A stretch of 5,033 nt of DNA from Bacillota bacterium. Its GTDB lineage: Bacteria > Bacillota > Clostridia > Christensenellales > UBA1242. The stretch is taken from contig WQSK01000075.1 in NCBI GenBank assembly GCA_009787915.1, positions 1 to 5,033 of the forward strand, given 5' to 3'. Made by a program: the position numbers and the translations under genes. This document shows, one piece after another, positions 1 through 5,033 of the stretch (the first letter of the stretch is position 1; each line of letters begins with the position of its first letter). A model generated the notes under the pieces. It was not told the origin of the DNA. It did not search any database and worked only from the letters and a program-made list of their open reading frames with translations.

Positions 1-514
1 CACGAACATTAAGTGTAACCGTTGTGCCAGGTGCCAAACCCAACAATGCAGTGCTAAAACCCGTACCATTATTAGGAATAATAAATTCTGTTGGGTATCC
101 GTCTACATAGACACGAAAACTATGGGCAACATTCATGGGTGAATGGCTCCACATGAATGAAGCACCTTGACTGCGTAATCTCAAATTTGTTGGTGCATTA
201 AGTTGCTCCCTTGTATCAATCGGTTGTCCTGGACCTTTATACTCCATGCAATCTTCGTTAATACATTCTCCGTCTATGAGTTTTCCCCCGCACTCGCTGC
301 ACTTTGGCGGAGGCACTACGGTAATTGTACAATTTGGGCATTCTTCGCCTGGTTTAAGTAATGCACCGCAGCCGTCTGGGCATGGTGTTCTTTGGTCCTC
401 GACTGGAGGTTTTGGCGCATTTGGTTGGGTACAAGACGTAAACACATTGACTGCACCTGTTACCGCCAATGGGAGGACGACTGCGCTAAGTAGTTTTTTT
501 ACTGGTTCTTTCAT
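1..514 (-). CDS. Cys-rich exported lipoprotein with zinc-ribbon-like clusters and FnIII-like domain (3' end outside window)
   Basis: This frame is open from an ATG at 514-512 to base 1 without a stop, giving 171 visible residues; the C-terminus is missing. The N-terminus (MKEPVKKLLSAVVLPLAV...) has a basic start and a hydrophobic core, then FTSC with Cys28 as probable lipidation site, so it is likely a membrane-anchored, surface-exposed lipoprotein. After a Pro-rich linker come two four-cysteine clusters: Cys45, 49, 59, 62 (CX3C-X9-CX2C) and Cys72, 75, 84, 89 (CX2C-X8-CX4C). Both look like small zinc ribbons, though metal binding is inferred. From about residue 107 the pattern APTNLRL...SFRVYVDG...LGLAPGTTVTLNVR resembles a fibronectin type III or similar beta-sandwich domain. 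The start is supported by a GGGG Shine-Dalgarno 8 nt upstream and a strong promoter 38 nt upstream. It follows dprA by 62 nt but appears separately transcribed. Its function is unknown; adhesion or envelope binding is a guess. Confidence 0.85.
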   Translation of the reverse strand, partial: MKEPVKKLLSAVVLPLAVTGAVNVFTSCTQPNAPKPPVEDQRTPCPDGCGALLKPGEECPNCTITVVPPPKCSECGGKLIDGECINEDCMEYKGPGQPIDTREQLNAPTNLRLRSQGASFMWSHSPMNVAHSFRVYVDGYPTEFIIPNNGTGFSTALLGLAPGTTVTLNVR

Positions 515-522
515 TTGGTTTT

Positions 523-529
523 CCCCTTT
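523..529 (-). promoter_or_regulatory. Ribosome binding site of the lipoprotein gene
   Basis: AAAGGGG on the minus strand ends 8 nt before the ATG at 514, a good Shine-Dalgarno position. It decides the start: no other start codon in this frame has a comparable site, and the predicted signal peptide begins directly at this ATG. An A7 tract (533-527) overlaps its 5' side. Confidence 0.65.
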
Positions 530-551
530 TTTTCCTAAAAGTCTTGTCGTT

Positions 552-580
552 ATAATACATGAACTTGCGGATTTTGTCAA
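552..580 (-). promoter_or_regulatory. Sigma-70/SigA-type promoter of the lipoprotein gene
   Basis: On the minus strand, TTGACA (580-575, a perfect -35 consensus) is followed by a 17-nt spacer and TATTAT (557-552, five of six matches to TATAAT). Initiation is expected near 544-546, giving a leader of roughly 30 nt before the ATG at 514. The -35 box includes the TGA stop codon of dprA (579-577), so the promoter starts inside the end of that gene. No operator-like palindrome is evident around it. Confidence 0.82.
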
Positions 581-1494
581 CGATTTTTGCGTGTAAAAAT
601 GTTACCTGGGTACTTTTGAACAAGACCGCGCATTTCCATATTTGTTAAAAGCGAAGAAAATTGCCCGAACTCCATACCTGTTTGTTCAATCAAGTCGTCG
701 ATATGAATTTCTTCTTTTCCAATAATGTCCAATACGCGTTTTTCATCAAAAGATAATTGTACGGGCGGGAGTTTCACTTTTGGTGTTTTGCCCTTGGGAC
801 TTGTTATACCAAAAACAGATAAAACATCATCAGGTTCGCAGGCAATTGCAACGTGGGCCTCTTTGATAATTGCGTTTGTGCCACGGCTTTGCAGGCTTGT
901 GACATTTCCAGGCACAGCAAAAACGTCAATACCAAGTTCAAGCGCAAAATCTTTTGTTATCATAGTACCGCTTTTCAGGTCGGCCTCGACAATTAGGAGT
1001 GCACTCGCGAGTGCCGCAACAATTCGGTTGCGCGCTGGGAAAAAGAATTTGCTACTCTTTTCATTTGGCAAGTATTCGGAAATCAAAAGTCCTTTTTCAC
1101 CAATTTTGTTTTGCAAATCCCGATTCGTTGAGGGATAAAAATAATTTACTCCGTTACCCAAAACCGCAATCGTGTTCTCGGCACCGACTTCGCACGCACC
1201 TTGATGCGCTGCCGTATCTATCCCGTCGGCAAGACCGCTTATCACAACCGCGCCTGCTTCTGCGAACTTTTTTGAAAAACGTTTTGCGACCTCTACCCCA
1301 TATCGCGTGCAAGTTCGCGTTCCCACAATCGCAATAGACGGACGTTCAAGCAACGACAACTCACCCTTGCAATACAAAACGGGCGGAGGTTGGCGAAGTT
1401 CGTTTAATCGTGACGGATAATTTTTATCTCCTCTGCGGATGACGTGAATACCCTGTTTTTTAAACTCTTTGATTTCTTCCTCATCGTGAATCAT
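577..1494 (-). CDS. dprA: DNA-processing protein DprA (Smf), short form without N-terminal SAM/HhH domain
   Basis: DprA is a cytoplasmic protein that binds incoming single-stranded DNA during natural transformation and loads RecA on it. This 305-residue protein shows the family's Rossmann-like core: AIVGTR (55-60), SGLADGID (86-93) with the following AH, VLGNGV (111-116), SEYLP (139-143), FPARNRI (152-158), VEADLKSG (169-176), AVPGN (193-197) and RGTN (204-207). A C-terminal winged-helix-like segment follows at about 248-302. Typical members have about 60-70 extra N-terminal residues (SAM or helix-hairpin-helix region); here only about 25 residues precede the core entry motif YPSRL. The start is firm: an in-frame TGA lies two codons upstream (1500-1498), and the ATG overlaps the comM stop as ATGA, implying translational coupling. 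A weak AGGA (1508-1505) lies 10 nt upstream. The stop codon is part of the next gene's -35 box. Family assignment is very secure; a role in uptake of foreign DNA in this organism is inferred. Confidence 0.96.
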   Translation of the reverse strand: MIHDEEEIKEFKKQGIHVIRRGDKNYPSRLNELRQPPPVLYCKGELSLLERPSIAIVGTRTCTRYGVEVAKRFSKKFAEAGAVVISGLADGIDTAAHQGACEVGAENTIAVLGNGVNYFYPSTNRDLQNKIGEKGLLISEYLPNEKSSKFFFPARNRIVAALASALLIVEADLKSGTMITKDFALELGIDVFAVPGNVTSLQSRGTNAIIKEAHVAIACEPDDVLSVFGITSPKGKTPKVKLPPVQLSFDEKRVLDIIGKEEIHIDDLIEQTGMEFGQFSSLLTNMEMRGLVQKYPGNIFTRKNR

Positions 1495-3050
1495 ATTTCA
1501 TATTTCCTATCAAGACTTCGATAACCAATAGCCTCGTTTATGTGGTCTTGGGTGATTGTTTCACTCCCAGCAAGGTCAGCAATTGTGCGCGCGACTTTCA
1601 AAATTCTGGTGTATGCACGGGCTGATAGATTCAACCTCTCGAACGCCATTCTAAGTGCCGATTCGCAAGATTCGTCGATTTCGCAAAACGTTTTCACCTG
1701 TTGCGTCGTCATTTTTGCGTTTGAAAAAATATCGGTTCCCCTAAAACGCAAGGTCTGAACATCGCGGGCTTTGGAAACACGAGTTTTAACATCGGAACTT
1801 GGCTCCCCTGTGGCTTTGGAAGCCAAATCATCATAGGTCACATTGTTTACATCTATGTGCATATCGATTCTGTCCAGCAAAGGCCCTGACAATTTTTGCA
1901 AATATCGTTGGCGCGCGGTTGAACTGCAAACACACTTTGAAGTCCGCGAACCAAAGTGACCACATGGGCATGGGTTCATGCTTGCGACCAAAGTAAACGA
2001 CGCAGGATAATCAACCGTTGCATGTGCGCGCGCTATTGTGATTCGGTTGTCCTCCAAGGGTTGGCGCAAAACCTCCAAACAGGCGCGAGAGTATTCCGCC
2101 AATTCGTCCAAAAACAAAACACCGTTATGCGCCAAAGATATTTCACCAGGACCCGCGTGACTTCCCCCGCCTACCAAAGCGACACGACTTGCGGTGTGGT
2201 GAGGACTCCGAAAAGGGCGGCTTGCAACAATACCTAAGTTACTCCCGTCGGTGTTTAAAATTCCTGCGATGCTATGAATTTTTGTGGATTCAATACTCTC
2301 ATCTATGGTCATGTCTGGCATAATCCCAGGGAGGCATTTGGCGAGCATTGTTTTACCGCTCCCAGGTGGGCCTATGAACAAAATATTGTGACCGCCCGCC
2401 GCCGCGATTTCGAGGGCACGCTTTGCCATATATTGACCGCGAATAAATTTAAGGTCCTCGGAAAAAGTGATATTCTTTTTGATACTGTCAAAAGAATTCA
2501 CAGCGACCTGTTCCAAAATTTTTTCTTCACCATTAACCCACCGAATTACATCACCAAGGGTCTTTGCATGAAAAACATCTATGCCCTCGACAAAACTGGC
2601 TTCATCCACATTCCCATGCGGGATAATTACGCGTTTGATACCGCACTTTACCGCCGACAACAACATCGGTAAAATCCCGTTTACACGGCGCAAGGTCCCA
2701 TCAAGTCCCAACTCCCCGATAAAAGCCGTCCCCTTTGTTTTGTCCAGAGTTTTTTTACTAAAAACATCATCGCCACTGGCCGATAAAATCCCAATCGCAA
2801 TCGCGAGGTCATATATCGGACCCTCCTTGCGCATATCCGCGGGGGCAAGGTTTACAATAATTTTCCCAACAGGAACTTTGAACCCCGTGTTTTTAATGGC
2901 AGATGTCACACGCTCGCGGCTTTCCTTAATGCTCGTGTCTGGGAGCCCAACAAGCGTAAACGACGGCAAGCCTTTCGCAATGTCAATCTCGACGTCAACG
3001 ACATAGCCGTCCACCCCGTCAATTCCAAATGATTTTATCTTTTGAATCAC
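1491..3050 (-). CDS. comM: ComM/YifB family Mg-chelatase-like AAA+ ATPase (branch-migration helicase)
   Basis: The 519 residues match the usual length of the YifB/ComM family. In characterised members the protein is a hexameric helicase that drives branch migration to extend integration of transformed DNA. The N-terminal S5/Lon-like ChlI domain carries the family signatures KGLPSFTLVGLPDTSIKESR (27-46) and NLAPADMRKEGP (67-78). The AAA+ module has Walker A GPPGSGKT (227-234), RPFRSPHHTAS (278-288), Walker B VLFLDE (311-316), a sensor region ASMNPCPCG (356-364) with Cys361, 363, 373 and 375 as a probable metal cluster, and LLDRIDMHI (391-399) with Arg394 as candidate arginine finger. The C-terminal helical domain includes ARAYTRILKVARTIADL (477-493). 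All motifs look intact. The start is GTG at 3050-3048, chosen because it matches the family N-terminus; an in-frame TGA lies seven codons upstream. No clear Shine-Dalgarno is seen, so re-initiation after the Mur ligase stop 18 nt away is likely. Its end overlaps dprA by 4 nt. Confidence 0.96.
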   Translation of the reverse strand: MIQKIKSFGIDGVDGYVVDVEIDIAKGLPSFTLVGLPDTSIKESRERVTSAIKNTGFKVPVGKIIVNLAPADMRKEGPIYDLAIAIGILSASGDDVFSKKTLDKTKGTAFIGELGLDGTLRRVNGILPMLLSAVKCGIKRVIIPHGNVDEASFVEGIDVFHAKTLGDVIRWVNGEEKILEQVAVNSFDSIKKNITFSEDLKFIRGQYMAKRALEIAAAGGHNILFIGPPGSGKTMLAKCLPGIMPDMTIDESIESTKIHSIAGILNTDGSNLGIVASRPFRSPHHTASRVALVGGGSHAGPGEISLAHNGVLFLDELAEYSRACLEVLRQPLEDNRITIARAHATVDYPASFTLVASMNPCPCGHFGSRTSKCVCSSTARQRYLQKLSGPLLDRIDMHIDVNNVTYDDLASKATGEPSSDVKTRVSKARDVQTLRFRGTDIFSNAKMTTQQVKTFCEIDESCESALRMAFERLNLSARAYTRILKVARTIADLAGSETITQDHINEAIGYRSLDRKYEI

Positions 3051-3068
3051 AAACGCAATGTAACATAC

Positions 3069-4400
3069 TCAGAAATTATCTGGCAAGTCGTTCTCTATAA
3101 GCAACACATCCCCTGATTTCAAAAGTGTCGGGAACAACCCTTTTGCTTCATCAATGTTTTGTGCATGAAAAATTTTTTCCCTTGAAAAACCCGAATCCAA
3201 AAGCCCAGAATTTATGGCTTCTTTGTTCGTATCACCAACGATAATGACGGAATCTGCGATACTTGACATCTTTTTTGCAAAGTTATAGTTCTCGAAATAC
3301 TGGTGTTCCCCCAATTCTACCATACCTGGGGTCATGACAATTGCGGAACCCTTATTCTCATTTTTAAGACCCAACAAAACATCAAGTGCCGCACCCGCAC
3401 CCGAGGGGTTAGAGTTATAACTATCATCCAAAATATGAACCCCTGTTGGTGCAACACTGTGTTCTAATCTGTGCGGGACAGGGGGGATTTTTGTTACTGC
3501 ATCTTTAATTTGTTCATCGGAAACCCCGAGTTCCCTCGCCATCTGCGCGCACAATGTCAGGTTCAACTGGTTGTGTTTTCCAAGCAACTTTGTTTCAAAT
3601 TCTTCAACTTTAATATCATCGTCCCCGTTTATAAGAATACCGTTTAATTTTGAAACAAAAGTTTTTAACTCATAGATTTCTTTCCGTGCGTTTTCAACAG
3701 TTTTGAAGGTTTTTAGGTGTGCCGCCCCGATACTTGTGATAATCCCATGATGAGGTTTAAAAAGTTCGCACATCTCTTTTATATCACCTGGGTAACGCTC
3801 GCCCATTTCCATGATTAAAATTTCTGTGTCTGGTTTTAATTCGCCCAAAATCGTCCTCGCAAAACCCATTGGAGTATTGAAACTCGCGGGGCTTGTGACG
3901 ACTTTGTACTTTTCAGACAACATTGCGCCCAAGATGTTTTTTGTTGTGGTCTTTCCAAAACTGCCTGCTATTCCTATGCGGATTAGGTCTTTGTGTTCTT
4001 TTGAAAACAATTTTTTTTGGGCTCTGCGGATGAATTTTTGTTTTATAAGGTGCTCTATCGGAATCATTAAAACCGAAGCCAACAACACAATAACTGGCAA
4101 TGCAAGTGCGAGCAACGGCAAGTACCACACATGTACAAAAAACGAAACCACGAATGACCCAAGTTTTGCCAAGAGATTGATTGCGACAAAAAGCCTTATG
4201 ACGCGCGGTGTATATCGGAGCGGGACTTTTGCTTTTTTGTTCAAAGAAAATATTGCGGGAAAAAACCTCTTTGAAAACAACCATGCAACAAAGTTACGTT
4301 GTCGATAGCCTTCAAGTTGCAAAATGTGTACGAACTTAATCGACAACCCAAATAATAAAAGCGCGGTGATTACGGATAAAACAATTTGCAGTGCTAACAT
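3069..4400 (-). CDS. murF: MurF-like Mur ligase with N-terminal membrane domain
   Basis: MurF joins D-Ala-D-Ala to UDP-MurNAc-tripeptide, the last cytoplasmic step of the peptidoglycan precursor nucleotide pathway. This 443-residue protein has MurF-type signatures: P-loop GIAGSFGKTTTK (143-154), SFNTPMG (173-179), EMGERYPGDI (198-207), ITSIGAAHL (221-229), RKEI (239-242, where the family's carbamylated lysine is expected), GKHNQLN (274-280), HRLEH (310-314), DDSYNSNP (325-332), TPGMVELG (357-364) and a terminal ENDLPDN. About 135 residues precede the P-loop. They contain hydrophobic segments near 3-25, 68-89 and 93-116, with basic stretches between, in place of the canonical UDP-MurNAc-binding domain. 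Only about 13 residues separate NGDD from GKHN, where typical MurF has about 60. The start is well set: GGAGGT (4412-4407) lies 6 nt upstream. It overlaps the hydrolase by 7 nt and is followed by comM after 18 nt. The exact substrate is uncertain; it could be a specialised paralogue acting on an amidated or lipid-linked precursor. Confidence 0.85.
   Translation of the reverse strand: MLALQIVLSVITALLLFGLSIKFVHILQLEGYRQRNFVAWLFSKRFFPAIFSLNKKAKVPLRYTPRVIRLFVAINLLAKLGSFVVSFFVHVWYLPLLALALPVIVLLASVLMIPIEHLIKQKFIRRAQKKLFSKEHKDLIRIGIAGSFGKTTTKNILGAMLSEKYKVVTSPASFNTPMGFARTILGELKPDTEILIMEMGERYPGDIKEMCELFKPHHGIITSIGAAHLKTFKTVENARKEIYELKTFVSKLNGILINGDDDIKVEEFETKLLGKHNQLNLTLCAQMARELGVSDEQIKDAVTKIPPVPHRLEHSVAPTGVHILDDSYNSNPSGAGAALDVLLGLKNENKGSAIVMTPGMVELGEHQYFENYNFAKKMSSIADSVIIVGDTNKEAINSGLLDSGFSREKIFHAQNIDEAKGLFPTLLKSGDVLLIENDLPDNF
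3589..3659. repeat. 11-bp perfect inverted repeat inside the Mur ligase gene
   Basis: TTTGTTTCAAA (3589-3599) and its exact reverse complement TTTGAAACAAA (3649-3659) are separated by 49 bases. The pair brackets the region encoding the unusually short segment between NGDD and GKHN. The arms are AT-rich and coding, no U-tract follows, and the loop is long, so a terminator role is unlikely. It may be chance. Confidence 0.4.
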
Positions 4401-5033
4401 TTTTCTACCTCCAAGAAATTAAATACGTCGTTTATAAACCGCGGTGTGTCATCAAGAAACGCATAATGCCCAGCGCGACTGTAAATTTTTAAGACGGCAT
4501 TTTTCTGTAACTTTGCCCACCGCCTCGCCATGTACGGTGGTGTCGATTTATCTTTGGAACCAAAAATCAAGAGTGTCGGACTTTTTATAAGCGAAACCTC
4601 GTAACTCAAATCGCGGTGAATAATGTTTTGAAAAGTGCGCTTTCCCGTTCGCGAGAGTTTCCGATAATCCGAACTCCCTTTGCCGATTTTAAAAGTTTTA
4701 TATATACGAATTCGTGACCATTTGACGATGCTGAATTTGGGTCTTAACCCCGCCGCACCCGTCAGCACCAAACGCCTAACCATGTGGGGGTTTCTTGCAA
4801 CCAAAATTGCGGCAACTCTACAGCCAAAACTGTGCGCAACAATATCAAAGTGCGACAACTTTTCTTTTGTGATTTGTTCTTCAACAACCTCTACATAATC
4901 TTCAAGGGTCATGACTTTTTTTGGATTACAATCAAAATCAATCATCACACATTTTGTTCGTGAAGAAAAAAATCGTGAAATCGGCGCAAAAGAATCTGCG
5001 CCTGCACCCCATCCGTGTAGGAAAACAATCGGG
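4394..5033 (-). CDS. Alpha/beta hydrolase fold protein (5' end outside window)
   Basis: The frame is open from the right edge (first full codon 5032-5030) to the TAG at 4396-4394, giving 212 visible residues. A GTG at 4948 and an ATG at 4945 exist but are not the real start: the upstream frame reads PIVFLHGWGAGADSFAPIS, a typical first beta strand plus HGWG oxyanion-hole motif. Counting from the visible fragment, the nucleophile elbow is AHSFG with Ser68, the acid is probably Asp161 in FGSKD, and the base His189 in AGHYAFLDD, so the catalytic triad looks complete. A basic lid-like stretch lies at about 99-138. The usual length for such proteins is 230-280, so only a few tens of residues are likely missing. 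No signal peptide can be judged. It overlaps the Mur ligase start by 7 nt and is probably co-transcribed, which hints at an envelope-related substrate, but esterase, peptidase or amidase activity cannot be told apart from sequence. Confidence 0.9.
   Translation of the reverse strand, partial: PIVFLHGWGAGADSFAPISRFFSSRTKCVMIDFDCNPKKVMTLEDYVEVVEEQITKEKLSHFDIVAHSFGCRVAAILVARNPHMVRRLVLTGAAGLRPKFSIVKWSRIRIYKTFKIGKGSSDYRKLSRTGKRTFQNIIHRDLSYEVSLIKSPTLLIFGSKDKSTPPYMARRWAKLQKNAVLKIYSRAGHYAFLDDTPRFINDVFNFLEVEKC
4407..4412 (-). promoter_or_regulatory. Strong ribosome binding site of the Mur ligase gene
   Basis: GGAGGT on the minus strand lies 6 nt before the ATG at 4400-4398. It sits inside the last codons of the hydrolase gene, whose TAG stop (4396-4394) comes just after the Mur ligase start. 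It fixes the Mur ligase start and indicates that ribosomes can initiate there independently as well as by coupling. Confidence 0.8.

Noticed and set aside
515..576. Possible terminator after dprA
   Set aside because: No GC-rich inverted repeat with a following T-run is visible on the minus strand; the region is taken up by the promoter and leader of the lipoprotein gene.
1835..2000. Cysteine cluster in ComM as a novel zinc insertion
   Set aside because: The MNPCPCG...CVC arrangement is a normal feature of the YifB/ComM family.
4705..4715. TACGAATT / palindrome ACGAATTCGT resembling a streptococcal competence (cin) box
   Set aside because: It lies in the middle of the hydrolase coding region, one base off the box, with no gene start positioned to use it.
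246..4898. Several + strand open frames, for example 246-596, 725-1138, 2274-2672, 2581-3006 and 3811-4308, plus a second minus-strand frame at 3913-4284
   Set aside because: They lie antisense to or out of frame with genes that have strong family motifs, and their translations show no recognisable domain.
4394..4948. A 184-residue hydrolase starting at GTG 4948
   Set aside because: The frame stays open to the window edge and encodes the conserved HGWG strand upstream, so this start would remove an essential part of the fold.

Overview
The window holds five protein-coding genes, all on the minus strand and tightly packed, so transcription runs from high to low coordinates. Two are cut by the window edges. 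There are no RNA genes, insertion sequences, CRISPR arrays or gene-free stretches over 300 bases; the + strand ORFs are shadows of the minus-strand genes. The style (moderate base composition, a strong GGAGGT ribosome binding site, a near-consensus sigma-70 type promoter, overlapping start and stop codons, a small Cys-rich lipoprotein) suggests an uncultured Bacillota/Clostridia-like bacterium. This is a low-to-moderate confidence inference: no ribosomal marker is present, and other lineages such as Patescibacteria also carry membrane-fused Mur ligases next to competence genes.

In transcription order: (1) 5033-4394, an alpha/beta hydrolase missing its first residues. Its reading frame continues past the only start candidates in the window and reaches the edge with an intact HGWG motif. 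(2) 4400-3069, a MurF-like Mur ligase in which the usual N-terminal UDP-substrate domain is replaced by a multi-helix membrane region, and whose central domain is unusually short. (3) 3050-1491, comM (yifB), a MoxR/Mg-chelatase-like AAA+ branch-migration helicase. (4) 1494-577, dprA, the RecA-loading protein of natural transformation, in a short form without the N-terminal SAM/HhH region. These four are joined by a 7-nt overlap, an 18-nt gap and a 4-nt ATGA overlap, so they are probably one operon. It combines a cell-envelope pair (hydrolase and Mur ligase) with a DNA-uptake-processing pair (comM and dprA).

(5) 514-1 is the beginning of an exported lipoprotein. It has a lipobox Cys, two compact four-cysteine clusters resembling zinc ribbons, and the start of a fibronectin type III-like domain; it runs off the left edge. 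It has its own promoter (TTGACA, 17-nt spacer, TATTAT), whose -35 box contains the dprA stop codon. No hairpin terminator is visible between dprA and this gene, so it may receive both read-through and its own transcription.

Most genes here are recognisable families. The points most worth a second look are the rearranged Mur ligase, the zinc-ribbon/FnIII lipoprotein, and the promoter fused to the end of dprA.
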